Shown in pieces: positions 48,182-60,115 of a stretch of DNA of 64,000 nucleotides (position 1 is the first letter of the stretch; each line of letters begins with the position of its first letter). Origin of the DNA: Apium graveolens. Lineage: Eukaryota > Streptophyta > Magnoliopsida > Apiales > Apiaceae. The notes beneath the pieces were generated by a model. That model was not told the DNA's origin. It did not search any database and worked only from the letters and a program-made list of their open reading frames with translations. The stretch lies in contig NW_027419136.1 in NCBI RefSeq assembly GCF_009905375.1, positions 1-64,000 on the forward strand. Direction: 5' to 3'. The position numbers were made by a program, and so were the translations under genes.

Positions 48182-51100
48182 TCATTCCATTTTCTTCGTC
48201 TTCATCTTCGGCTTCTTATCTTTTTTACTTTCTTCTTCATCATCATGATGTATCGAGTAGTCATTTTCAAACATCCTTAAATCAACAAAAAAATTTGAAG
48301 GATCACGAATAGTAACACTTTCGACATGGGAAGATGAAGCATTTGACACTTCATTTTGTAAAGCATCATCGATGATTTTGATATTTTCCTTGGTTGACAC
48401 ACTTTCATCAACTTATCGACTCTTTGTTGTTAGAACAGTGTACCATGATGATTTTACATTTAAAATATTTGGTGCATAGTACACTTGATGAGCTTGGCTA
48501 GCCAACACAAACACGTCGTCGACATTTAGTTTTGATTTGACATCCATGGTAGTCATCCGATGTCTATCAACTTTGACATGTGTCGTATGATCAAACCAAT
48601 GACACTTGAAGACAATCACTTGATGTCCATTATGATAAAAGAGTTTTAAAATTTCTTCCACCCTTCCGTAATAGTTTCCATAAGTTTCATTGTAAGAAGT
48701 CCCTACAATTATAATTGTTTATAATTTTGATTAAAAGATAAAGAAAAAGTATGTTTCAAATATTATGAGTAAAAGTCTCACCGATGACAACTACACCGGA
48801 ATTTGTTGAAGTGAGCTCCTTATCATTTGGGCAACTAAATTTGTAACCACTGCATTTGCACACTTTATAAGACTCCACTTTAAACATCGGACCTCTTATT
48901 AGGTCTAGAAATTTCTTTTTGAGCTCTTCATCATCTTGTACCTAAAACATGTGTGACATGATACATAAATATAAGAATAAATTTAAAGATTGCATGAGAA
49001 ATATATATAATATGTGTATAGGTGTTTATATATAAATCAAAACACATACCCTTCTTTCAAACCAATCTTTAAAATTTTCTTTTTGGTATTGTTCTTTTTC
49101 GGCGTCATTGAGAAGGGGGTAATGTTGTTGCACTAACTTCTGGAATCCACTACATTTTTTTATTCAAAAATAAGAAAAAATAAGTTGTAAACTAAATTCA
49201 TAATTTTTGAAGTAAAGAGGGTTTAGAAAAATCTTACTGCAAGTACTTTCCAACTTCCGGTGAATTAATAAGAACATAGTATGCCACAAGTTCATGTTCA
49301 TCACCATTCAAGATTCTATCTCTACTTTGTAGACTAGGATGTGTCGGATATGTATAAACTTCTAACAATTCGACATCATTAAACTTTCGAGGTGCCTCAT
49401 TCCGACGTCACTGACCATACACAACTTTTGAATCAAAAAATACTGAGCAAAAGTGTACACTTTCCTCCTCAATATAGCGTTGTGCCATGGAACCTTCTGC
49501 TCGAGCTTTGTTTCCAACTTTCAATTTCAGGTTATGCAAGTATCTCTCAACAAAATACGTCCAACGCCCATTAGTCGGACCCCCCAACTTACACTCGGTA
49601 GCTAAATGGAGTGGCAAGTGCTCCATCAGATCAAAAAACCCTGGAATGAAGACAGTTTCAAGTTTTGACATTATTCTCACTATATTTGATTATTTGAGTA
49701 TTTGACGAGCATAAATCTTGAAAGAAATTGCACAACTCAATAATAGGATCAGCTACATGTTTCGGAAGTAAGTCACGACAAATGATAGGCAACAACTTTT
49801 GCATGAAGACGTGACAGTCATGTGCTTTCATCCCGTGAATGCAATTTTTTTTCCAATTTATGCACCTTGATATATTTGAGGCATACCCATCTGGAAGTTG
49901 TAATTCTTCAATCCACTTGAACAGCATATGAATTTGTTCTTTGGAAAGAGCGTATAGTGCATGTGGTTTCGTACCATCATCTTGAATCCACAAATCACGA
50001 TGCACACTTAATTCTTTACAATCTTTCCTCGCTTTTGTGTTATCTTTGGACTTCTTTCCATCATCAAGAATTGTGTAGATTATGTTGTCAAAGATATTTT
50101 TTCAGTGTGCATAATGTCAATGTTGTGACGAAGGCTAAGTGTCTCCCAATATGGAAGCTCAAAAAATGGAGAACTGTGAGTCCAATTATGTGTCACACCA
50201 TAATCCCTTGGTTTTCTCTTTGTTGACTTTCCTGGAGGGGGGAATTGTATCTGTTCGCACATGGTCTTTGCAAAAGATCCTGAATGTTGAGCGCAGACTT
50301 ATCGGGTCTCAATAATTCCAAACCTTGTACTCCTTCTCAGGGGATCATCTGCTTCCAAAAAATATCGAGCAATGCCATAAAAAGTAGATTTACCACCATG
50401 TTTGAGTTGTTTAGCTTTTACCTCTCCCATGCAAACTGGACATGCCAATTTACCTAAAACATATGTGAAAAACTCAATAAATAAACATATGTGAAATTAT
50501 ATAAAATATATGCACATGTGTGTGTTTATAAAATAAAACACGTACCCTTAGTGGACCACCCACTCAGCATGGCAAGTGCAGGAAAGTCATTAATTGTCCA
50601 TAAAAGTGCAGCCTTCATCATAATTTTGTACGTGAATATATGTCATATGTTTCCACCCCTATATGCCACAATAATTTCAACTCATCAATTAGCGGTCTAA
50701 GATAAACATGTAAGTCTTTTGTAGGATCCGTTGGTCTGGGAATAAGAAGAGGCATGCACATGTATGGAGCCTTAGTACACATAGAGGGGGGAAGATTATA
50801 CCAACAATCACCACACGCCATACAGTATACTCCTTGGCATGAGCATCGTGAAAGGGATCAAATCCATTAGTACAGAGTCCGAGTCTAACATTTCTAATCT
50901 CTTTGAAAATCGTGTAAATCTATGATCAAATTGTTTCCATTCATCTCCATCTGCTGGGTGACCTAATTGACCTTCAACAACAACTCTATCATGATGCCAT
51001 CTAATACATTTCGCAGTTTTTTCAGCCATGAATAAACGCTGCAATCTCGTGGTAATAGGAAAATAACACAAGATCTTACGCGGGATCTTCTATTTTTTAG

Positions 51101-51833
51101 GATCTTTTTGCACTTTGTAACGGTCTCTTTTGCATATATCACACTTGGTCTTCTCATTGTGTTCCTTGTAGAATAACATGCAATCATTCTCACAAGCATC
51201 AATATTTTCATACTCCATGTTCAATCCTCTAATCATCTTTCGTACAGTGTAGTACTTCTCAGGCAACTTATGATCATTAGGGAATACTAATCCAATGAGG
51301 TGTAGCAAGTCATCAAAACCATTATTACTACAATTATGCCTATTTTTCCAACGAAGCAACTCCATTACAAACTCCAATGTTGTAAAATTGGCATTATTTG
51401 GATATATTGGTTCGGAAGCGGTATTTACCATCTCGTTAAATTCTTTTGCTTTTGAATTTGGTTCTTCATCAAAATCTTTGCAATCCTCAAAATCATCATC
51501 ATGTGCATCATACATATCATCATCTCTGTAGCTAGTATTGCCAAAACTCGTTCCAACATCGTTGTGCAACACATCTTTTTCCCCATGACAATCCCATCTA
51601 GTATACCATTACATAATACAATGTCGATAAAAATCAACTTTCACGGTACTAGGATACTTGTAGTACTCATTACCACAATTTTTGCACCGACATCTTATAA
51701 GACCGTTGTCTTCGGGATCAAGATTTTCAATAGTAAATTTAATGAAATTATCCACACCATTTTTGTAATCTTCCATTAAATATTTTGCCTCGTTAAATCG
51801 ATGACGACCAATCCAACTACGATCGGATGTCAT
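48182..51833 (-). pseudogene. TnpD/TNP2-like CACTA transposase gene, with nonsense and frameshift mutations
   Basis: Order on the minus strand: transposase-associated domain (51833-51609, SWIGRHRFNEAKYLMEDYKN, CRCKNCGNEYYKYP); linker with acidic run and CxxC pair (51572-51090, KTKCDICKRDRYK); transposase_21 core (ITTRLQRLFMAEKTAKCIRW, QLGHPADGDEWKQFDHRF; DLHVYLRPLIDELKLLWHIG; ELPYWETLSLRHNIDIMHTE); DUF4218 (50005-49408, KAHDCHVFMQKLLPI, MEHLPLHLATECKLGGP, RYLHNLKLKVGNKARAEGS); DUF4216 (48661-48413, VIVFKCHWFDHTTHVKVD, FVLASQAHQVYY); acidic tail. In-frame stops occur after RHCIM (51609) and after QKDPKK (51090). A frameshift follows FTRFSK (about 50910). Some gaps are introns. The family call is secure; activity is unlikely. 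Confidence 0.9.
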
Positions 51834-52189
51834 CTACAAAATGATCAATAAAAATAAATTACCAAATTAATTATGGAAACTAAGATTATCTCATTATTAA
51901 ATACCATATTAGTCACCAAAAAATAAACAAATAATAATTACATTATTCTTGAAAAAAAATTTAATCTACTCAAATTTATAAAGATTATCACAATTAACCT
52001 ATTTAAAACAAAAATCTGTAAAAGAATTACACTTACTTGATGATTTGAGATTTGAGATGCTCACATGAAGAAGTAATTTTTAGTAGAAAAGCAAAAAAAG
52101 TAGTGAAATGGGGAGAAAGTATGGAGGGAGAAACAATGGAGAAAACGGCTACTGGAATGGAGAAAGGGGTAGGGTTTCCGAAATGAGCA

Positions 52190-52956
52190 CGGGTTAGTTC
52201 AACCAGAAATAGTCGAATTTAGTACGGGTCAATTCCACCAGAAGCGGTCGAATTTAGTAACGCCCTAAAATCATTCGAATTTATATTTATGCTACTAGTT
52301 ATAGTTGTATTTATTTACATTCAACCGCAGCTGGTCGAATATAGTAAGATTTAATTCCACCAGACACGGTTGAATTTAGTATGTCAATAAATGCTTCCCA
52401 CTGTAGTCGAATTTAGGAATATTCAACCGCATACGGTCGAATTTATCTTCGTTCTACCAAGGTCAGTTGAATTTATATAAATTCAACTACCTTAGGTCGA
52501 AAATATAATATTCAACCGCCTACGGTCGAATTTATCTCCGTTCCACCAAGGTCAGTTGAATTTATATTATTTCGACTGTTGTTGGTCGAAAATAGCAGAA
52601 ATTATTCAAATTTTTTTTTAGAGGGAAATTCCCTGCCCACTGAAAATTTTAAATTAAAGGGCGGCAATTTTTCCCGCCGATCCCACTTATTAAATTCGAC
52701 CAAATTCGGTCAAATTTTTTATGCGGGATTTTTTTTTGGCGGGATTGTTCCCGCATTTTTTTCCTCGTGCTAAATTTGACCGAAAAGAGAAGTTAGTCGA
52801 AAATAACCGTATATTCGACCGGGTTATTTCGACCGCCGCTAAATTCGACCAAATGTTGGTCGAATTTAGCCGCACCTACTAAATTCGACCGAATATAGTA
52901 GAATTTACATGCAGTCAAATTTAATTGGTTGAAAATACCCTAATTTTCTTGTAGTG
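52190..52956. repeat. Right subterminal repeats of the 11-kb CACTA element
   Basis: Repeated GGTCGAATTTA / TAAATTCGACC motifs occur in both orientations, matching those at the left end, and continue to the terminus CTTGTAGTG at 52956. The region 52620-52760 also carries GCGGGATTTTTT-type GC-richer pieces (CCCGCCGATCCC), seen in weaker form near the left end. Confidence 0.85.
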
Positions 52957-54134
52957 ATATTTTGAAGACTACACGTATATCATTATAGATTTTTGTATTC
53001 TCTGGACAATCACAAGAAATTTTCTGTGATTAAACAACAATACCATCATAAAATCTTACATAAGTTATCACCATTTCCCTATATATGACCATTAAAAAAC
53101 ATGGCTACACTTTAATACTCAGATATATTTATTTGATTTTCTAATTAGTAAAATATATGTTATATTAATATGTGTTAGGTTTTATAAAAAAGTTAATAGA
53201 AGAAATAATGAAAGGCTTTATCAGGGTAATCTTTAAAGTAAATAATAGCAAATTGGCAATGATTACTAAAATCTAGCTCGTAAAGAAGCCAAAGAAGCTT
53301 GACAAGTAAATAGTTATAATATCATTGATTGATCAAACCTTAATATAGCTCGTAAAAAAGCTAAAGAAGCTTGACAAGTAAATATTTATAATATCATTAA
53401 TTGATCGGCCTTCAAAATGTTAGAGAGCATCCATTTATTCAAGGCATGTGTCTACACCTTCTCTAAAAAAATTGGCATTGGTGAGTTGATGCAGTTAAAT
53501 TTTGTGGCTTCACGCTGATAAATATAAGATTAAATAACATTCAAATCTTAATTTATTGAGAATTAAAAGATATTCAAGTTTTAATTAAACAAATTTGCAA
53601 ACTTGAAGGACTATTCAATTTATTTCTAAAGAGATTAAAATAATATTTTATTGTGCCAATTAACAATTAGTCAATTACCCTTTCATTAGGGATACTTGTA
53701 AAGTCCAGTTTCAAAATAACTCATGTGTCCTTTTGGTGAACCACCAACAAATCATGGGTATGCATATATGTTAATAATCTAAAAATCATTGTTTCACTTT
53801 AAAAATATATTATGGATAAATATACATATTCATATATTACTACTTATTTAATATTTGTCCTTATCCTTTTTGTAAATAAAATGTGCCCCTTACTCCTAAA
53901 ATAATTGATTTTTGGATATACTATCTCTTACTATCCAAAATTACATAATATTTAAAAATGTTTAGTTTATATTGTAGTTAAGCTACATTGTACATAATAT
54001 TTAAAAAATTATATTGTGCATTGTGCATTGTATTCAATTAATTTTTTTTTAAAATATGTAAATACCTCTCATCAATTAAAATTGCATATTTTTAATAAAA
54101 AATGTGTCTTTCATATTATGGTCATAACAAAAAT

Positions 54135-54480
54135 TGTTGTGAATAAGTGAATACAGTTCAATCAAACTTGTTAGAGTTTAATGAAATAACTGGGAAAATA
54201 CACAATGTATGCTAAGTGTTAACTTTTATTATATGAGTGCTAAGTACATATATATGAAAAGCATAAACAGAAACAAATGACTTAGCTTCATACAAACTAG
54301 AAGAACATGGCAACTAACTTCCTATTACAACTCTTTATTCAAACGAAACTGATAAACACCTAAAAAGACTCCAGGAATACATTGACTATGTCCAACACAT
54401 AGACTCCACATTTGCAGATCGACCCAACCAACAAGGACAAACAAATAGCCAAGCCCACAAACTCAGATTAAATCCCAACA
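54135..54480 (-). mobile_element. Solo LTR, copy in block B (346 bp)
   Basis: This is the same insertion at the same site as 25304-25611: TGTTGTGAATAAGTGA at the left, TCCCAACA at the right, with A-runs on both sides. It is longer because it keeps about 20 bp after AATAAGTGA and about 20 bp near GACTATGTCCAACACATAGA that the block A copy has lost. It therefore represents the more complete form. Confidence 0.8.
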
Positions 54481-56370
54481 AAAAAGTCCAACTATATTAT
54501 ATATAAATATATGTAAAAAATTGTAGTTTTCCAGCTGTATACAGATATCATAAATTAAATGAGTATTTATGAAATTTGTATTTGGTGGATGTTATCCAGC
54601 TATAAACATACGTTATACTTTGAAATCATTGGTAATATTATTGACTTATTTTTTCATATCCCTGTATTCTACTATAAATACCTGCATAATCTATGTTCCT
54701 CATATACAAATTACAAATCAAAGAGTGTCCTTGTTTATACATTCTTGTATAGAATGATAGTAAAAGGACCTCTCATATAATGATAATGTAAAAATATTCA
54801 AATTTGTAAACAAAAATGTGTTATAGTTTATCAAATCCATATAATTTGAGGATGTTCATGGTACATCATTATATTGAAATTAATTTTTTAAGATGATGAT
54901 GTTTCATGAACAATCCTTAGATTATATAGATTTCGTTTGTTAACAGTTGTATTCATAGAAATAGAAATGCATATTAATTGAAGAAAATTAGTGATATAAT
55001 TTTTTTATATTACTGGTTAGTTATATTATCGAGGATTTGTGAATGCAATGAGTTGTTTCAATATTTTGGAAACTTGAGCAAATATGATCATTAACCATAT
55101 GGGAGATGGGATTGCAAAGTCTTTTTTCCATAATTTTTAATTTTCTGTTTATCAATTTTAATCATGTATGTTTATATTCATAGGTGAATATAATAGTGGG
55201 GTACCGGTGATACATGAGTATATCAAAATTCAAATATTTACTTGATAATTTATCATACTTTAGTTTCTAATATCAATATATATCAATGGGAGAAAAATAA
55301 TTAACTAATTTTGTTAATGTGGCTATTAAGTACTTTGGTCACAATCGATTTTCCATTTGATGAAGAGGTCTTTGGAAAATCATCTAATCTCCTTGTTGAA
55401 TCTATGTCATCTGGTATCTCACACCGGTAATTCCATTCTAATCCGCTAATGTGTGTGTAATGAGTTTCATAAATTTTCATTTGACATGTAATGGTGGACT
55501 ACCTCACAATGAGTTTTACTTATGATACTAAAAAATATAGCTTGACAACATAGGAGTGTTACAAACTACTATTTGAAAATGCTAGTTTATTATGACTACA
55601 TTTCAAATGAGAATTTCCCAAATCAATTATCCAAGCTTCAACATATTAGAATGAACTCGGGTATTGGATACTAAATAACACTAGCAGCTGCAGGGGATTC
55701 AAGTTTCTACTTCATGATGGTGATATGCCTCTAAGTAAACCCGATAAATATAATCCCTTATAATTTAGAAATTCAGTTTAATTCAATTCTTTTGATAGTC
55801 CTCTCTTAGTAAAATAAACAATGATACGATGAATAGAGGAGGTAACTCAAAGAAAACTGGGATTGATTTGCAAGTGTTGTGATGGAACTAATGTAGAAGC
55901 AGTCTACATAAACTACACGCGTTCACTCTTGCTCTAGCCTTTAGTGTATTCCATGGAAGCGACCAAAATCAATTTATACTTATGGTCAGTGTACAATATT
56001 CTCTAAAAAATGGTTGGAACATCAAAAAAGCACAGATATGTGACCGACTGCATAAATTGTATAATATTATGTTTATAGATTCTTCACTTTGTTTAACAAC
56101 ATCGTGTGTATTCCTTTTTGTTTTTTCTTATGTTCTTTTCTGCTTTGAATTATGTCTGCATTTTCTAGTGAGTTTGGATATGAAATTTAATAATAAAAAA
56201 GAATAAGAAATTGATGGCTTTCATTTAAGACTTTACAAATATGTAATAATGGTATGTCGCCATTTACATGTATAATAATTTGAATTGTGAGCAGGGAATT
56301 GGACATCTGTAGTGTGTGGATGTTTCTATTTGTATTAAATGAACGTGTTCGAAGTGGATTGGTAGCTTAG

Positions 56371-58277
56371 TCATTTTATAATTAAATAACAGCGTTCAAA
56401 TACCCGAATCTAACTTTAAAATGATTTAATAATAGTTATCGAGCCTTGAAAATAATTTAAAATAATATTTTAAAACTCGAAACTATTTTTCAAAATTTTT
56501 AAATCAAAATTAATAAATAAATCTAATTAAAAATCCATTAAAATTAATTAATAATTAAATAATTAAATAAATCAATTAATTTTTGAATTAATTGATCAAT
56601 TAAATAATTAATTATCCACTAAAATTAATTATTTAATTAATTCAGATTTTTTTTTTGAATTAAAAATAATTTTCGTAATTAAAAAAATGATTTTTGGAAT
56701 TTTTAAATTATTAAAAACAATTTTCTGAAAATAAATATAGACATAATATCATTTTTATAATTTTTATAAATAGAAATCCATTTTTTATAAGTTTTTTAAA
56801 ACAGGGTTTATAAAAATTTGCCACCTTCTTCCTCGGTCGCCGGCGGCAGCCATTGCCGGCCGACCTCAAGCTCGAAAATCTGTCCAGAATTCCCTCAAAA
56901 GATGCAGATTAAAAGCAGCGTAGAGCAGGAACATCATCGTGGTTTCTTAGGTTGTAAACGATACCCGAGTCGGCCGGAAAACCGACTGGAATTCACGTCG
57001 CTGGTGATGTCAGATTTTCTGATGACTTTCAGTCGACATCCAATAGACAAAATTTTAGCATGGTTTGATTGCTGGTGAGACGATCTACATCTCTACAGTC
57101 TGCAAACATGCCTAGATTTAACGGGTTTAAAAATCCAGCCAAAACATGAATTTTCCGATTAATTTTTTCAAGAACACCAAGAACATTCAAACTCGAAGAT
57201 CAAACCAACTTTTCTACATGTTAATGAACTCCAAATTTGACATATAATATACCAAAATGAAAAAGATAAAATTATCTACAAGATACAATCATCAATTAAA
57301 TAAAAAACATCAACATCAAAAATTCCTATTTTAATCATTAATTAATTCGAATTAAAAGAATTAAATAAGAAAATCACCTAGATTTCTGCACTGAAATGGA
57401 TGATTGATTATGAAAGAACTTTTTGAGAGCTTCGATTTGGTATATGGCACGCTTGATTCCGAGTTCGATAACGCTTTCGAATTTGAGTTTGATTCTGAAG
57501 AATGTGACGATTTTACAGAGTTTTCTCTGTATTTTCTATATTTTTACTGATCTATTATGATTATATGAATAAAATGAAATAATAAATAGGCTATTTATAT
57601 TTATGGAATATTAATATGTGTTGGATCATATTGGATAAAAAAATAAGTTACTTTGCCACTAAGTAACTGCAAAAACGATCCGATTGGACAATATTTTGGA
57701 TAACTATCAACCTGTTTTGGATAATTATCAAAACTTTTGGATAACTATTAAAACTATTGGATAATTATCAAGACAGGGCTTCTTATAAAACACTTTATCT
57801 GAAGATAATGTTATCGAAATGGTTATAGTATCGAAAATTTTGCGCCGGGACACGTACAGGTCAAACCGTAATCCGAACAAAAAAGTCAAATCACAGAAAA
57901 TGTCAGGAATTATCAGATTGGGTTAGGAAGGAATTTTTTGAAGAGTTTCGGGTTGTAAAAATGCAAAAACGGTTGAAGTTGGACGATTCCGGGCTTTATA
58001 AAATAGTTTTGTAATTATTCAGAAAATAATTAATAAAATCATAAATCATTATAAAATCGTATAACAATCCAAAAATTACCAGAAAAATACCATAAGTATC
58101 TATATTTTATTCTGGACATAATCAAATTAACATGCCTATTCTCTACCACATATAAACATCCATATAACAACACCAATCATCAGATAATTCACCAAAAATC
58201 ACATAATAATCATATAATAATCACATAATAATTATTTATTGATAGAAACAGTTACACGTTATGTCCCGGATATTACA
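56371..58277 (-). mobile_element. Long gypsy-type LTR, copy in block B
   Basis: It is collinear with 31020-32872. The minus strand starts TGTAATATCCGGGACATAAC at 58277, has the TATAAATAGCC box near 57590, and the GC-richer region 56815-57070. It differs by small indels, notably an expansion of about 40 bp of a TTTTGGATAACTAT-type tandem motif near 57730. Both ends join the same discordant unit positions as in block A. Confidence 0.65.
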
Positions 58278-59161
58278 ATATAGGAGGTAACTCGAAATTA
58301 TAGGGTGTGTTGGGATTGATTTGCGAGTGTTGTCATGCAACCAATGGAGAAGTAGTCTGCATAAACTACACGGGTTCAGTCTTGCTCTAGTCTTAAGTGT
58401 AATCCATGGAAGAGACCACGACCAATTTATACTTATGGTCCGTGTATAATATTCTCTTAAAAAATTGATTGAAACATCAAAGAAGCAAATATATGTGACT
58501 GAATGCATAAATTGTATAACATTATGTTTATAGATTCTTCACTTTATTTAACAACCTCCCGTATATTCCTTTCTGTTTTTGCCTATGTTCCTTTCTGCTT
58601 TGAATTATGTCTGTATTTTATAGCGAGTCTAGATGTGAAATTTAGATATAAAGAAGAATACGAAAGTGATGGATTTCATTTAACACTTTAATAATATGTA
58701 ATAATAGTATGTCGCCATTTCATGTATAATAATTTGAATTGTGAACGGGGAATTGGATATGTGTAGTCTGAGGATGTATCTGTTTGTATTAAATGAACGT
58801 GTTCGAAGTGGATTGGTAGCTTAATCGATTTATGGTTCGAGATGTGATGGACGTTTGTATCCCTTCGGCTCCTCATCAAAAATAAATTTCTTAATGTCAA
58901 TATTCAGTTGTAATTTACAATAATATTTTAGATCCTAATACGCTTGACCCCTAGGCCACAACAAATGGTTAGAAACAAAAAGGTATGAGGTAAGTGCAGT
59001 TCTAGTGAATTACAAGAGAACCATAATGAATACTTCAATTCTCAGAATTCCCTATTTTCCCTCACATTCGAATCAAACAAACATTAAAATATAGGAATTG
59101 TCTAATATAAGGAAAACAAAATCTAAGTAATATGAAAATTTAAGGTAAATACAAAACTAGT

Positions 59162-60115
59162 TCACTTGCGAACAAAGCGGTAGCAACTACTTATTAAATC
59201 TCTTAAATTAAGCTGAGTTGAAAAATATGAAATTTTTTTATCTCGCTGCCTTAAAGAGACTCTTACCTCGAAATTCTTGAATGGTGTCTCTGTTTTAGCC
59301 CCCTTTACGCACCAAGCACCTTTAGCACATATTATGGTCACAATCATTTAGGGCAGTACAGTATTGACACTTCCAGGCATCTGTCAATTGGACATGCTTT
59401 TCTTTCACTGGAGTAACATCAACTTCAGATAGCCCATTTTCTAATCCTTTGAGAAAGTTCGAAAAATATCTTCCAGTTACCTTAGTTAAATTTATAATCT
59501 CCTTACGAATTTTTTTAATAAATTCTTCTGAACTAGCCTCATCCCTAAACTATTTTTGCAGCTTATTCTCTGCATAATCATGGAGCCTTTCTAAAGCCAC
59601 CTCAGCCTCACCTTGTAGTTACTCAAATACCTTTGTTTTCGTATATGCTTCTCGTGGCAGAGAATATCCATAAATATAAGTCCATTTTAATACTCGTCTT
59701 TATTAAAAATCTGCTACCAAGCTTTCGTAAAAAAGCTTAGGTGTTCTCACTAACAATGTTTTTTCTCCAGGTTCGAGTTTCTGAAGTTTCTTTTTTTTTA
59801 TCTCGCTTAGATCTGATAATGCTTTCTCTCTTGACTTTTCATTTATAGCCCACCTTTCATAAAATTGAGCATATCTCTTAATGTATTCGTGAGCCGATGC
59901 TCTAAGTCTAACAACTTCACATTATGCTCTCCTCACAGTCTCCTAATAACAGTTACATGCCTTAGGATCATGTGCATTCCATGATCTTAGGTATATCCAA
60001 CAAAACTCGTGCTTGCAAGGACGCTTACAAGTACTCAGTAGTATGCTCCAACTGTACGTACAAACATCGAAAGTTTGTGTTCTATGATTTAGATGATAAA
60101 TGCATCCAACATGTT
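59162..60115 (-). pseudogene. ARIADNE-type E3 ligase fragment, copy 3
   Basis: It has the same order as copies 1 and 2, with the C-terminal part longest here (59347-59162, CAKGAWCVKGAKTETPFKNF followed by EVRVSLRQRDKK). The shared stops are present (TAG at 59943-59945, TAA at 59619-59621). The residues before the first stop read ACNCY, closer to the ACNRY of intact plant ARI proteins than the KGY of copies 1 and 2. It also has a private insertion of about 12 bp near 59920 (CATTATGCTCTC). Confidence 0.85.

Larger units (their letters stand above)
41954..52956. mobile_element. Large CACTA (En/Spm) element with both transposase genes, 11.0 kb
   Basis: It inserts into array sequence between GATGCATCCAA and TTTTGAAGACTACACG, which are adjacent in sister units. 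Left end is CATTACAAGAAATTCGG and right end is CCTAATTTTCTTGTAGTG, TIRs of the CACTACAAGAAA type with a C-to-T change in the left one. Subterminal regions carry dozens of AAATTCGACCG / CGGTCGAATTT repeats. Inside, on the minus strand, are a TnpA-like gene (42854-47811) and a TnpD/TNP2-like gene (48182-51833). A P450 fragment on the plus strand lies in TnpA intron 1. A 3-bp target duplication is not clear. Confidence 0.93.
52957..59161. repeat. Array unit 6, composite block B
   Basis: It starts at GATATTTTGAAGACTACACG, the continuation of ARIADNE copy 2. It has the GAAGCTTG double block (53272-53410), the solo LTR (54135-54480), an uninterrupted CTCCTTGTTG site (55386, where block A carries Copia), the GAGGAGGTAA...GGTAGCTTAG part to 56370 and the gypsy-type LTR (56371-58277). 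The repeated GAGGAGGTAACTC...GAACGTGTTCG part (58278 onward), a tRNA-like remnant (59037) and ARIADNE copy 3 complete it. It matches block A feature for feature apart from the later insertions. Confidence 0.85.
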
